Origin: Tragulus kanchil
Taxonomy: Eukaryota > Chordata > Mammalia > Artiodactyla > Tragulidae
NCBI GenBank assembly: GCA_022376925.1
Contig: JAIOJX010000002.1
Location: forward strand, 131,326,831 to 131,390,830
Direction of reading: 5' to 3'
DNA: 64,000 bases
Shown here: positions 55,965 through 58,726 of the stretch, piece by piece
Layout: the number at the start of each line of letters is the position of its first letter
How positions within the stretch are numbered: position 1 is the first letter of the stretch
Notes under the pieces: model-generated
Told to the model about the DNA's origin: nothing
Seen by the model: only the letters and a program-made list of their open reading frames with translations
Databases searched by the model: none
Translations under genes and position numbers: made by a program

Positions 55965-56680
55965 TTCAGTAGATCATAGCCCCAAACCCCAAGCTTAACA
56001 AATTCTGAGTAACCTATCACTCTTTCAGGCAAGTGATCATAAAGGATAGAACTTCAGCATGAGGAAATTAATATTGAATGAGTCTTTGGATGCTAACAGA
56101 ATAGATATGTTCTTATCCCATATTTAGGCACTAACAATCTGGTTTATTTCTTTGGTTATCCCAGATTTCTTAGAGTCAGAACCATAGCAAAATGAATGGG
56201 GCACATCTTGCCTCCCTTGTCAATCTTTTCTCTCATTATCATTGGCTCATGTATTGCTGAAAGAAGAAATGACAGGGAGTGATATAATACTTTTTGCTGT
56301 AACTTCATTTTGGAATAATTTGGAGGGATGAACTATAGATTTCTTTTGTATCTCTTGGACAGTTATGATTTCAATACATATCTGCTTTTTTGCTTTGGGG
56401 ATTCAAATTATAGCCAATTTCCTCCAAAGTTTAATCTCAGGAATTTTTTGAAAACCATCTCAATACAAAGGATAACAGACTTAAATATCTTATTGCTTCA
56501 TTTTACAATGTCATTGCAGTAATTACATTTTTATTGTCTTCTTAGCGCTCTTACTGGTGTGGGGAAACAATTGAGAAAAAAAATGAAGCAAGACAATTTT
56601 ATGAGACAATTGAAGGCAAATATTTTGAAGCTGAACCTACTGATTTAGTAGCAGGTATCCAAGTCAAGCATTTGTGCAAG
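3926..56680 (+). CDS. ABCA-family lipid transporter gene (ABCA3/ABCA14-17 group), 5' half, 10 coding exons, 3' incomplete
   Basis: Ten exons on the + strand join with matching phases into 527 residues with no stop: A 5023-5082 (or 3926-3985), B 5430-5691, C 9754-9881, D 12168-12315, E 24002-24261, F 38813-38929, G 39271-39388, H 47973-48146, I 54345-54523, J 56546-56680. From family knowledge, the product resembles ABCA3 throughout: N-terminal WKN motif, first helix, large lumenal/extracellular loop, five further hydrophobic stretches, [11 protein letters not shown] after the last helix, and a YFEAEP...GIQVKHLCK lead-in to NBD1. ABCA proteins are full-length transporters that move phospholipids or sterols across membranes using two cytoplasmic ATPase domains. 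Only TMD1 is inside the window. ABCA14-16 are present in rodents and lost in human, and ABCA17 is a human pseudogene; I cannot say which paralogue this is. The intact frame argues for a working gene, but the second half is unseen. Confidence 0.93.
4642..4895 (+). mobile_element. CHR-type SINE, short form (duplicate)
   Basis: Second copy of the SINE at 3544 within tandem duplication 2, with small differences in the A-rich tail. Confidence 0.85.
5014..5082 (+). CDS. ABCA-like exon A, start codon and N-terminus (second copy)
   Basis: A polypyrimidine tract and TAG acceptor precede the exon at 5014. The start codon is at 5023, nine bases in. The exon codes for 20 residues ([20 protein letters not shown]) and ends in AAG before a consensus GTAAGT donor, phase 0. 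WKN followed by a basic stretch is the usual ABCA N-terminus just before the first transmembrane helix, and the length matches ABCA3, so this ATG is the likely start. An upstream non-coding exon must exist because the exon has an acceptor; I cannot identify it. An identical copy lies 1097 bp upstream in a suspect tandem duplication. Confidence 0.85.
5430..5691 (+). CDS. ABCA-like exon B: first transmembrane helix and start of the large loop
   Basis: 262 nt, in at phase 0 and out at phase 1. The acceptor is CTACTAG and the donor GTTAGA, a weaker than usual donor. It encodes about 87 residues. RRR is followed by a hydrophobic helix ([20 protein letters not shown]), which would be TMD1 helix 1. 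Then comes a soluble stretch with LDELPAFLS and [10 protein letters not shown], matching the ABCA3 region with ELP and WELAYIPS. This part faces the lumen or outside. It is single copy in the window and sits between two duplicated blocks. Confidence 0.92.
5692..6371. other. Intron B, no recognised elements
   Basis: AT-rich intron between exon B and the first Bov-B piece. No repeat or exon recognised. Confidence 0.5.
6372..7445 (-). mobile_element. Bov-B (RTE) LINE fragment, 3' end plus reverse transcriptase
   Basis: Antisense. The shared Bov-B/Bov-A 3' end comes first (GACCCCATGGACTATAGC, 6405 on), then the C-terminal and reverse-transcriptase regions. The minus-strand frame around 7204-7440 carries decayed RTE RT sequence. 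Part is repeated at 8151-8577. Confidence 0.82.
7019..9253. repeat. Tandem direct duplication 3 (7019-8121 / 8151-9253)
   Basis: Offset 1132. Covers Bov-B reverse-transcriptase sequence and intron. The joint 8122-8150 is the 6979-7020 flank with about ten bases deleted. Confidence 0.9.
7843..7953 (-). mobile_element. Bov-B fragment (copy at 8975-9085)
   Basis: Motifs such as ATCTGTCACTGTTTCCA and GATGCCATAATCTTA match the antisense Bov-B region between the RT and the 3' end. Confidence 0.7.
9290..9611 (-). mobile_element. CHR-type SINE, long form
   Basis: Full length, antisense, ending at GGGAAGCCC. The 3' part carries a G-rich (pyrimidine-rich in sense) extension at 9320-9350 before the A-rich tail. 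CpGs are preserved (CCGCTCCGCGGCACGTG). Flanks AGCAACATTGG / AGCAACAGTGTT suggest a target-site duplication. Copy at 10349-10670. Confidence 0.88.
9754..9881 (+). CDS. ABCA-like exon C: large extracytoplasmic loop
   Basis: 128 nt, phase 1 in and phase 0 out, with CTCTACAG acceptor and GAG/GTAAGA donor. It encodes [15 protein letters not shown]... through SSDPLPLE, aligning with the ABCA3 segment RGFPSEKDFEDY...EPLPLA. KNSSD contains an NSS sequon, a possible N-glycosylation site in the lumenal loop. It is duplicated at 10813-10940. Because 128 is not divisible by three and the phases differ, splicing in both copies would shift the frame. Confidence 0.92.
10349..10670 (-). mobile_element. CHR-type SINE, long form (duplicate)
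   Basis: Second copy of the element at 9290 in tandem duplication 4, 1059 bp away. Confidence 0.85.
10813..10940 (+). other. Exon C, duplicate copy (probable assembly duplication)
   Basis: Identical to 9754-9881, with the same splice sites, 1059 bp downstream in a tandem pair. Inclusion with the first copy would break the frame (phase 1 in, phase 0 out). Confidence 0.85.
11773..11966 (-). mobile_element. 5'-truncated CHR-type SINE with target-site duplication
   Basis: Antisense tail and body only; the tRNA-like head is missing. It is flanked by the 12-bp direct repeat TGCCTGTATAAT (11761-11772 and 11967-11978). The element therefore inserted already truncated. Confidence 0.82.
12168..12315 (+). 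CDS. ABCA-like exon D: large loop, intact copy
   Basis: 148 nt, phase 0 in and phase 1 out, with CTTGTAG acceptor and GTGAGC donor. It encodes [13 protein letters not shown], then [18 protein letters not shown] and ends in GGSPG. This corresponds to the ABCA3 loop with [16 protein letters not shown] and GGEPG. The reading frame is open here, whereas the copy at 13286-13432 has a one-base deletion. I therefore take this copy as correct. Confidence 0.92.
12891..13084 (-). mobile_element. 5'-truncated CHR-type SINE (duplicate)
   Basis: Second copy of 11773-11966 in tandem duplication 5. Confidence 0.8.
13286..13432 (+). pseudogene. Exon D, duplicate copy with 1-nt deletion (frameshift)
   Basis: 147 nt. 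Identical to 12168-12315 except for one missing T in the run after GATGCTCTC (near 13371). The frame changes from ALFPTFPS to ALFRLFLL. It lies in the second half of a tandem pair (offset about 1118). Most likely a sequencing or assembly error in a falsely duplicated block, not a decayed paralogous exon. Confidence 0.8.
13743..14340. other. Intron D, no recognised elements
   Basis: AT-rich intron sequence with no exon or repeat recognised. The part from 14108 is repeated from 15258. Confidence 0.5.
14435..14690. mobile_element. Old eutherian interspersed-repeat remnant
   Basis: The run from CAGACTGGATAACTTATAAA through TTTATTTCTCACACCTCTGG to a gapped AAGACTCCACTGTCATGAC matches an old eutherian repeat consensus I recall but cannot name. 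Copy at 15585-15840. A related second half lies at 27580-27690 and 28739-28850. Confidence 0.45.
14705..14830. mobile_element. Old DNA-transposon-like remnant
   Basis: TTGGCCTTCTGTGTCTGCTGG, GGATCTGCGGATTCAACCAA and TTTTATATGAGGGACTTGAG resemble a non-autonomous DNA transposon consensus common in eutherians. Copy at 15855-15980. Confidence 0.4.
14874..15190 (-). mobile_element. CHR-type SINE, long form
   Basis: Antisense full-length element with the G-rich block at 14900-14935 and preserved CpGs, ending CCAGGGAAACCC. Copy at 16024-16340. Confidence 0.88.
16024..16340 (-). mobile_element. CHR-type SINE, long form (duplicate)
   Basis: Second copy of 14874-15190 (offset 1150). Confidence 0.85.
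16341..16591 (-). mobile_element. CHR-type SINE, short form, abutting a long-form copy
   Basis: Antisense element directly joined to the head of the SINE at 16024, with diverged sequence (AACTGGTGCCCCTCGCACTG). The fragment at 15191-15245 is its partial duplicate. Confidence 0.85.
17018..17319 (+). mobile_element. CHR-type SINE, long form, with 17-bp target-site duplication
   Basis: Sense, complete from GGGCTTCCCTGG through the pyrimidine-rich CCCCGCCTCTCTCCCTCCCC and A-rich end. Flanked by AAGAATATAAGAAAATA (17001-17017) and AAGAATTTAAGAAAATA (17320-17336), one mismatch. Best complete example in the window. Confidence 0.92.
17508..17760 (-). mobile_element. CHR-type SINE with 10-bp target-site duplication
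   Basis: Antisense element flanked by CCTTGGCCCT at 17498-17507 and 17761-17770. It has a small internal deletion near 17720-17730 (the B-box region is shortened). Confidence 0.88.
17838..18226. other. Intron D, little recognised
   Basis: AT-rich intron. A short Bov-A-like scrap (GAGCCTGGTGGGCCATAGTC, 17838-17880) is present at the start. Nothing else recognised. Confidence 0.45.
18264..20442. repeat. Tandem direct duplication 7 (18264-19335 / 19371-20442)
   Basis: Offset 1107. Almost wholly Bov-B. The joint 19336-19370 is a gapped copy of 18203-18263. Confidence 0.9.
18290..20735 (+). mobile_element. Bov-B (RTE) LINE, reverse transcriptase to 3' end
   Basis: Sense. The 171-residue frame at 18745-19260 carries RTE reverse-transcriptase sequence: [13 protein letters not shown], the catalytic box as HIDD instead of [24 protein letters not shown]. 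Upstream frames are broken, so it is dead. The 3' end (GATGGCATCACTGAGTCAAT ... CAAAGAGTCAGACACAAATG) is at 20580-20712. The RT part appears twice (from 18264 and 19371) and again partly at 21247, through duplications 7 and 8. Confidence 0.88.
21105..21213 (+). mobile_element. CHR-type SINE head, cut by a joint
   Basis: First 109 nt of the SINE seen complete at 22229, ending at the breakpoint of duplication 8. Confidence 0.85.
21247..21845 (+). mobile_element. Bov-B 3' portion, third copy
   Basis: Repeats 20123-20721 of the Bov-B element through tandem duplication 8. Confidence 0.85.
22229..22495 (+). mobile_element. CHR-type SINE, short form
   Basis: Sense, full length with a diverged B box (AGTGCGATCCC), ending AAAGGCCAAAATTTAAG. 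Copies at 21105 (partial) and 23310. Confidence 0.87.
22922..23016 (+). pseudogene. Exon E, truncated duplicate
   Basis: Acceptor and first 95 nt are identical to the start of the exon at 24002, then the sequence breaks mid-codon after the LLK codons into unrelated joint sequence (23017-23070). There is no donor. The break coincides exactly with the end of a 1.03-kb tandem copy, so this is most likely an assembly end, not an exon relic. Confidence 0.85.
23310..23576 (+). mobile_element. CHR-type SINE, short form (duplicate)
   Basis: Copy of 22229-22495 at offset 1081. Confidence 0.85.
24002..24261 (+). CDS. ABCA-like exon E: end of the loop and second transmembrane helix
   Basis: 260 nt, phase 1 in and phase 0 out, with CTCATTTAG acceptor and AAG/GTAACT donor. 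It encodes [19 protein letters not shown]..., then VQRFPYP, a hydrophobic helix ([19 protein letters not shown]) and [10 protein letters not shown]. These match the ABCA3 sequence GYIREGFLAVQHAVDRAIM, KRFPYPPF and VVQEKERRLK. A broken copy of the first 95 nt or so is at 22922-23016. The following intron (24262-38812) is 14.5 kb of repeats and inflated by duplications. Confidence 0.93.
24262..25189. other. Intron E, start, no recognised elements
   Basis: AT-rich single-copy intron up to 24947, then the beginning of duplication 10. Nothing recognised. Confidence 0.5.
24948..27238. repeat. Tandem direct duplication 10 (24948-26083 / 26101-27238)
   Basis: Offset 1153. Intron plus antisense L1. 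Copies differ by a CT dinucleotide (CTTTTCCAC versus CTTTTCTCCAC). Confidence 0.9.
25190..27580 (-). mobile_element. L1 LINE 3' half, antisense (inflated by duplications 10 and 11)
   Basis: Antisense 3' UTR begins at 25195 (TTTTGTTGTTTACTGCCACA). It is followed by ORF2 sequence whose minus-strand frame reads [17 protein letters not shown] and [19 protein letters not shown], the conserved L1 ORF2 C-terminus. Frames are broken. The same sequence recurs from 26341 and from 27947. Confidence 0.88.
27580..27690. mobile_element. Old eutherian repeat remnant, second half (copy at 28739-28850)
   Basis: AAGGGCATTAATGTGATCC, GGGCTCTGCCCTCATTATC and TAGGATTAGGCTTTCAACAT match the second half of the repeat noted at 14435. 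Confidence 0.4.
27804..27946. other. Corrupted joint sequence
   Basis: 89 bases of G and C homopolymer runs (27804-27892) stand where the intact SINE copy at 28964-29020 has normal sequence. They are followed by a recognisable SINE fragment (GATTCCTAATTGGACACACT) with deletions. This looks like a bad consensus, not genomic sequence. Confidence 0.75.
27947..28740 (-). mobile_element. L1 3' half, antisense (third copy)
   Basis: Repeats 26787-27580 through duplication 11. Confidence 0.85.
28905..29143 (-). mobile_element. CHR-type SINE, short form
   Basis: Antisense, complete to CCAGGGAAGCCCC. The partial corrupted copy is at 27757-27946 and another fragment at 30095-30235. Confidence 0.86.
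29144..29252 (+). mobile_element. Bov-A/Bov-tA 3' fragment (copy at 30237-30344)
   Basis: CTGGAGAATCCCATGGACAG and AAAGTCAGACACAACTGAAG are the standard Bov-A 3' motifs. The SINE head is missing. Confidence 0.75.
29255..29709. mobile_element. L1 in two opposed orientations (inverted 5' part)
   Basis: 29255-29380 is antisense L1 3' UTR (TTTTCTATATCTGTGACTC). 29385-29709 is sense ORF2 (GTAAACTCAAAATTAATTAA, AAACTGGGTGAAAGATC). This is the layout of a twin-primed L1 insertion on the minus strand. Copy at 30347-30800. Confidence 0.55.
29710..29970 (+). mobile_element. CHR-type SINE, short form (copy at 30801-31061)
   Basis: Sense, complete, with a long A run after AGTGGCC. Confidence 0.87.
30801..31061 (+). 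mobile_element. CHR-type SINE, short form (duplicate)
   Basis: Copy of 29710-29970 in duplication 12. Confidence 0.85.
31100..31487 (-). mobile_element. Old L1, antisense, segment 1
   Basis: TTTTCTCCCATTCAGTAAATT, TTTTGCTATGCAGAGGC and similar motifs are antisense L1 ORF2 3' sequence. Interrupted at 31488 by Bov-B. Confidence 0.75.
31488..32695 (-). mobile_element. Bov-B LINE inserted in L1
   Basis: Antisense 1.2-kb element. The 3' end motif is TCAGTCACTAAGTCGTGTC at 31500, then C-terminal and RT sequence. The minus-strand frame 32399-32668 reads [20 protein letters not shown], a conserved RT block. Defective and 5' truncated. Confidence 0.88.
32907..33203 (-). mobile_element. CHR-type SINE, long form, 14-bp target-site duplication
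   Basis: Antisense with G-rich block 32909-32945. Flanked by TACAATACTGTTTT at 32893-32906 and 33204-33217, a perfect match. Inserted in old L1. Confidence 0.92.
33631..33900 (+). mobile_element. CHR-type SINE, short form, target-site duplication
   Basis: Sense, diverged. Flanks AATTTCTCCTTTTG (33617-33630) and AAATTCTCCCTTTG (33901-33914) match with two differences, so this copy is older than the long-form copies. Confidence 0.87.
34400..34617 (+). mobile_element. Bov-tA SINE (copy at 35530-35747)
   Basis: Sense, GGGCTTCTCAGGTGGCGCTA head, GGAAATGGCAACCCACGCC, CTGGAGAATCCCATGGACAG. Ruminant-specific SINE inserted in L1. Confidence 0.87.
34618..35307 (-). mobile_element. Old L1, antisense, host of the SINEs (copy 35748-36423)
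   Basis: Antisense ORF2/3' motifs (ATTTTCTCCCAGTCTTTGTC, CATCCTCTTGACATAACC) flank the SINE. Interrupted and duplicated. Confidence 0.65.
34762..35026 (-). mobile_element. CHR-type SINE, short form, 14-bp target-site duplication
   Basis: Antisense, flanked by TCTGGCTCATTTTT at 34748-34761 and 35027-35040. Copy at 35892-36155. Confidence 0.9.
35530..35747 (+). mobile_element. Bov-tA SINE (duplicate)
   Basis: Copy of 34400-34617 in duplication 13. Confidence 0.85.
35892..36155 (-). mobile_element. CHR-type SINE, short form (duplicate)
   Basis: Copy of 34762-35026, with one T missing in the tail. Confidence 0.85.
36424..37330 (-). mobile_element. Old L1, antisense, split by a SINE
   Basis: Antisense L1 ORF2 motifs on both sides of 36519-36833 (for example TTGCTCTATACATCTATCC and TTCCTATTGTATTTTCTTGG). 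Confidence 0.65.
36519..36833 (-). mobile_element. CHR-type SINE, long form, target-site duplication
   Basis: Antisense, with G-rich block 36549-36575. Flanks TCTATGGTGCTTTTT (36504-36518) and TCTATGATGCTTTTT (36834-36848), one mismatch. Confidence 0.9.
37632..38292 (-). mobile_element. Bov-B fragment
   Basis: Antisense 3' end and C-terminal domain. The minus-strand frame reads [20 protein letters not shown] and [18 protein letters not shown], typical of the RTE C-terminus. Confidence 0.85.
38293..38812. other. Intron E, end, no recognised elements
   Basis: AT-rich sequence leading to the exon F acceptor. No repeat recognised. Confidence 0.5.
38813..38929 (+). CDS. ABCA-like exon F: transmembrane helix 3, GC splice donor
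   Basis: 117 nt, 39 codons, phase 0 both sides. The acceptor is CTCCCACAG. It encodes [14 protein letters not shown], then a long hydrophobic stretch ([20 protein letters not shown]) and AFFVK, aligning with EYMRMMGLSSWLHW...CVK of ABCA3. The donor reads AAG/GCAAGT. The nearest GT, four bases downstream at 38934, would put the next exon out of frame. Single copy. Confidence 0.9.
39271..39388 (+). CDS. ABCA-like exon G: transmembrane helix 4
   Basis: 118 nt, phase 0 in and phase 1 out, with TTCGTTAG acceptor and GTGAGC donor. It encodes [20 protein letters not shown], then [19 protein letters not shown]. This matches the ABCA3 region [30 protein letters not shown]. An identical copy is at 40398-40515. 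The odd length means both copies cannot be spliced together in frame. Confidence 0.93.
39389..40397. other. Intron G, no recognised repeat (copy 40516-41217)
   Basis: Plain intron sequence. The part to 40090 is repeated after the second exon G. No exon or mobile element recognised. Confidence 0.5.
40398..40515 (+). other. Exon G, duplicate copy (probable assembly duplication)
   Basis: Identical to 39271-39388 including splice sites, 1127 bp downstream in the tandem pair 38991-40090 / 40118-41217. Confidence 0.85.
41218..41741. other. Intron G, no recognised elements
   Basis: Contains a 96-residue open frame (41291-41581) with no recognised domain and no similarity to the gene's exons; taken as chance. 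Confidence 0.45.
41742..42160 (-). mobile_element. Bov-B fragment
   Basis: Antisense 3' end: TTAGTTGCTCAGTCATGTC at 41765, then C-terminal sequence. Short and frame-broken. Confidence 0.8.
42185..45044 (-). mobile_element. L1 LINE 3' half, antisense (inflated by duplication 15)
   Basis: 3' UTR begins near 42185. ORF2 follows: CCATTCTGGCCAGTGTGAG, GTTTTGATTTGCATTTCAC and the minus-strand frame 42932-43231 ([20 protein letters not shown]). Younger than the L1 at 31100-37330 to judge by similarity to the consensus I recall. Confidence 0.85.
42690..44893. repeat. Tandem direct duplication 15 (42690-43802 / 43797-44893)
   Basis: Offset 1107 dropping to 1092 after 12-bp and 3-bp deletions just inside copy 2. 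Antisense L1. Joined at the shared TTGCTT. Confidence 0.9.
45045..45110 (-). mobile_element. Bov-B scrap (copy 46153-46218)
   Basis: TCAGCAAAGTGTTGTCTCTG and AAACACTGTCTAGGTTTGTC are antisense Bov-B. Confidence 0.65.
45111..45640. other. Intron G, unrecognised (copy 46219-46743)
   Basis: AT-rich. Possibly an old L1, but no motif clear enough to name. Confidence 0.4.
46744..47098. other. Intron G, unrecognised, possibly old L1
   Basis: Antisense-L1-like phrases (AATATAGCTTTATGATAAATC) occur, but not enough for a firm call. Confidence 0.4.
47120..47388 (-). mobile_element. CHR-type SINE, short form, 21-bp target-site duplication
   Basis: Antisense, flanked by a perfect 21-bp repeat beginning CTTAAAATTTTATATTC at 47099-47119 and 47389-47409. 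It lies about 580 bp upstream of exon H. Confidence 0.92.
47410..47972. other. Intron G, end, no recognised elements
   Basis: Single-copy sequence preceding exon H. No repeat recognised. Confidence 0.5.
47973..48146 (+). CDS. ABCA-like exon H: transmembrane helix 5
   Basis: 174 nt, phase 1 in and phase 1 out, with CTGTTTTCAG acceptor and GTAAGT donor. It encodes [40 protein letters not shown] and [16 protein letters not shown]. This matches the ABCA3 run FGGFLYFFTYIPYF...[20 protein letters not shown]. Single copy, between two duplicated blocks. Confidence 0.92.
48207..50527. repeat. Tandem direct duplication 17 (48207-49348 / 49383-50527)
   Basis: Offset 1176-1179, the longest. Intron plus sense L1 with a nested L1 3' end. 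The joint 49349-49382 is a degraded copy of 48165-48206. Confidence 0.9.
48580..48660 (-). mobile_element. L1 3' end fragment, antisense (copy 49758-49838)
   Basis: TTTTGTTGTTTATTGCCAAA and AATCAACCATAGGTATACG match the antisense 3' terminus of artiodactyl L1. Confidence 0.7.
50201..52380. repeat. Tandem direct duplication 18 (50201-51290 / 51293-52380)
   Basis: Offset 1092, then 1088 after small deletions in the first 30 bp of copy 2. Sense L1. Overlaps duplication 17. Confidence 0.9.
50398..50688 (+). mobile_element. 5'-truncated L1 3' end nested in L1, with target-site duplication (copy 51486-51776)
   Basis: L1 3' UTR (GGAGGGAGTAACATGGAAAC ... AAAATAAAGAATTAAAAAA) flanked by AAAATCTCATGGTA at 50384-50397 and 50689-50702. 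Confidence 0.78.
52596..52779. repeat. Inverted repeat (foldback) inside L1
   Basis: Left arm 52596-52674 (GAAATCTACATGTGAAAAAT...ACTAAAGACC) is complementary to 52702-52779 (GGTCTTTAATC...ACATGTAGATTTC) over about 78 nt with about five differences. The spacer 52675-52701 is itself L1 in the reversed orientation. Sense L1 resumes at 52780. Confidence 0.88.
52780..54210 (+). mobile_element. L1 ORF2 3' part and 3' UTR, sense
   Basis: TAATGGAAATAAAGACAAAA, ACACTGTTGGTGGTAATGT, TATGATCCAGCAATCCCAC, then 3' UTR (TTAACATGTACACACTGCTG) and a short TA run at 54096-54118. It stops about 135 bp before exon I. Interrupted by a Bov-tA SINE. Confidence 0.87.
53551..53785 (+). mobile_element. Bov-tA SINE nested in L1
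   Basis: Sense, diverged head (GGGCTTTCCTGGTGACCC), CTCTTGCCTGGAAAATCTTG body. L1 sequence AACCTAGATGGG / GATGGGCCTAGAGG on both sides indicates the insertion point. Confidence 0.8.
54345..54523 (+). CDS. ABCA-like exon I: last TMD1 helix
   Basis: 179 nt, phase 1 in and phase 0 out, with CTCTTAG acceptor and GTGAGT donor. It encodes [12 protein letters not shown], the hydrophobic stretch [19 protein letters not shown], and [19 protein letters not shown]. The last part is a hallmark of ABCA proteins just before NBD1. A full-length L1 3' end stops about 135 bp upstream of the acceptor. Duplicated at 55499-55677. Confidence 0.93.
54711..54810. repeat. (TA)n/(TG)n microsatellite (copy 55866-55963)
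   Basis: Compound TA and TG dinucleotide run in intron I. The two copies differ in the length of the TG and terminal TA parts. Confidence 0.9.
54811..55391. other. Intron I, no recognised elements (copy 55964-56545)
   Basis: Plain intron leading to the exon J acceptor. Nothing recognised. Confidence 0.5.
55392..55472 (+). pseudogene. Exon J, truncated duplicate
   Basis: Acceptor and about 80 nt match the exon at 56546, ending in TATTTTGAA and then running directly into the exon I upstream intron (copy 2). The run GAGAAAAATGAA has three fewer A than the full copy, an in-frame K difference. No donor. Confidence 0.85.
55499..55677 (+). other. Exon I, duplicate copy (probable assembly duplication)
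   Basis: Identical to 54345-54523 with the same splice sites, 1154 bp downstream. The second copy begins at 55474, directly abutting the broken exon J of the first copy, with no spacer. Confidence 0.85.
56546..56680 (+). CDS. ABCA-like exon J: linker into NBD1
   Basis: 135 nt, 45 codons, phase 0 both sides, with CTTCTTAG acceptor and GTATTG donor. It encodes [17 protein letters not shown], then [20 protein letters not shown] and K. In ABCA proteins YFEAEP...VAGI is the conserved cytoplasmic entry to the first ATPase domain. The next exon should carry the Walker A lysine; I do not see it up to 64000. A truncated copy at 55392-55472 lacks three A residues in the lysine run (one K fewer). Confidence 0.92.
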
Positions 56681-56825
56681 GTATTGTTTCACAGATATCT
56701 TTTACTTGATGGGACTGGAATTTTGTTTACAGTTCATTGCAAATGTTTGTTACCAGATATATCAAGAAAAAGACCACATGCTGATAAATGGCTATGGTTA
56801 TTTGTTTACTTCCTTTGAAAAGAAA

Positions 56826-57030
56826 GAAAAGACCACTCAGTCCTGTCTGACTCTTTTGAGACCCATGGACTGTAGCCTGCCAGGCTCTTCTGTCCATGGA
56901 ATTGCCCAGGCAAGAATACTGGAGTGGGTTGCTGTTCCCTTCTCCAGGGGATCTTCCCAACCCAGGGATTGAACCCATGTCTCCTGCATTGCAGGCAGAT
57001 TCTTTACCATTATAGCCACCAGGGAAGCCC
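56826..57030 (-). mobile_element. Bov-A/Bov-tA SINE
   Basis: Antisense, CAGTCCTGTCTGACTCTTTT at the 3' side through TAGCCACCAGGGAAGCCC. Full length. It supports ruminant origin. Confidence 0.88.
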
Positions 57031-57323
57031 TACTTCCTTTGAGAAAGCTCTAAATTAAACTTACACAATATATAATAAAGTCACATCTTTCTCTTCCTCC
57101 AGAAGAGAATCAGATTTTCTATAAACTCTGATGATGTCTTCTACTACTGCTCTTATTTTTAAAAGTAGAGTCTAGTGGAGCTTGATGGTCTGAGTATGTG
57201 AACAGTGATTTCGGTTCACAAATGTCTTGCATTTGTCTATCTGCAGTCCCTCTGTCAAGGTGTTCATCAGGTGGTAGGAAGGACTCTTGGGGGTCTGAAT
57301 TTATGCAGTAGTATTCAGATCAG

Positions 57324-57327
57324 CTAT

Positions 57328-57360
<33 letters not shown>

Positions 57361-57383
57361 TAGATATATAGATAGATAGATAT
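57324..57383. repeat. GATA/GACA microsatellite (copy 58407-58466)
   Basis: Runs of GATA and GACA directly abutting the A-rich tail side of the antisense SINE at 57384. Confidence 0.88.
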
Positions 57384-57643
57384 TGGCCACTTCTATTGGT
57401 CTTTCATTTATTTATTTTCATCCATCTTTTGTTCTTTGGCCTGTGTGGGCCCCCTGTTGCAGTGGCTTCTCTAATTTCACAGCACCAGCTCTGGGCTCAT
57501 GCATTCCAGAGCGCTGGCTCAGTAGTTAGACACATCTGTCCAGCTGCTCCGCAGCACGTGGGATCTTCCCAGGTCAGGGATCAAACTGGTGCCCCTTGCA
57601 CTGCAAGACGGTGCCCTTACCCACCAGACCACCAGGGAAGCCC
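57384..57643 (-). mobile_element. CHR-type SINE, short form (copy 58467-58726)
   Basis: Antisense, TTGGCCACTTCTATTGGTC through ACCACCAGGGAAGCCC. Confidence 0.88.
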
Positions 57644-57835
57644 AAGTCACCTATATATTAATATTTGTTAACATTCCCCTGCCTCTCAAAGATCTACCAA
57701 AGCTTTATTTGAGCTCCTAATCACACAGATTCAGAAAACCCAAAGACTTCCATGCAAACTCAACTAATTTTGGAGATGTTTGTACTCTTCTGGTCTCCTC
57801 AACATTTAGTATGCTTCACTTTGGTGGTGGTGATG

Positions 57836-58157
57836 GTGTTCAGACACTGAGTTGTGTCTAACTCTTTGTGACCCTCTGAACTACAGCACTCCAGGCTCCC
57901 CTGTCCTTCACTATCTCCTGGAGTTTGCTCAGATTCATGTCCATTGAGTTGGTGATGCTATCTCTCTTTCTTATGCTGTGCTGCCCCCTTCTGCTTTAGC
58001 TTTCCATTTTTCCCAGCATCAGCGTCTTCTCCAGTGAGTCAGCTTTTAACATCAGGTGGCCAAAGTACTGGAGCTTCAGCATCACCATTAGTCCTTCCAG
58101 TGAATATTTGGGGTTGATTTCCTCTAAGATTGACTGGTTTGATTTCCTTGCAGTCTC
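57836..58157 (-). mobile_element. Bov-B fragment (copy 58919-59240)
   Basis: Antisense 3' end with GTTGTGTCTAACTCTTTGTG and C-terminal sequence. The minus-strand frame at 57996-58193 reads [20 protein letters not shown]. Confidence 0.83.
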
Positions 58158-58410
58158 CAATATCATAATTCTATTTTGGCTATACCAATCCAAATGTAAA
58201 CTCAGTCTTTTCCTGATGCCCTCAGGAAATCCATTTACATTTTGATGGTCTGAGTATGTGGAGCTTGATGGTCTGAGTATGTGAACAGTGATTTCGGTTC
58301 ACAAATGTCTTGCATTTGTCTATCTGCAGTCCCTCTGTCAAGGTGTTCATCAGGTGGTAGGAAGGACTCTTGGGGGTCTGAATTTATGCAGTAGTATTCA
58401 GATCAGCTAT

Positions 58411-58443
<33 letters not shown>

Positions 58444-58466
58444 TAGATATATAGATAGATAGATAT

Positions 58467-58726
58467 TGGCCACTTCTATTGGTCTTTCATTTATTTATTT
58501 TCATCCATCTTTTGTTCTTTGGCCTGTGTGGGCCCCCTGTTGCAGTGGCTTCTCTAATTTCACAGCACCAGCTCTGGGCTCATGCATTCCAGAGCGCTGG
58601 CTCAGTAGTTAGACACATCTGTCCAGCTGCTCCGCAGCACGTGGGATCTTCCCAGGTCAGGGATCAAACTGGTGCCCCTTGCACTGCAAGACGGTGCCCT
58701 TACCCACCAGACCACCAGGGAAGCCC
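58467..58726 (-). mobile_element. CHR-type SINE, short form (duplicate)
   Basis: Copy of 57384-57643 at offset 1083. Confidence 0.85.

Larger units (their letters stand above)
54320..56627. repeat. Tandem direct duplication 19 (54320-55473 / 55474-56627)
   Basis: Offset 1154, abutting copies. Carries exon I, a dinucleotide repeat (slightly different lengths in the two copies) and the start of exon J. Confidence 0.92.
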
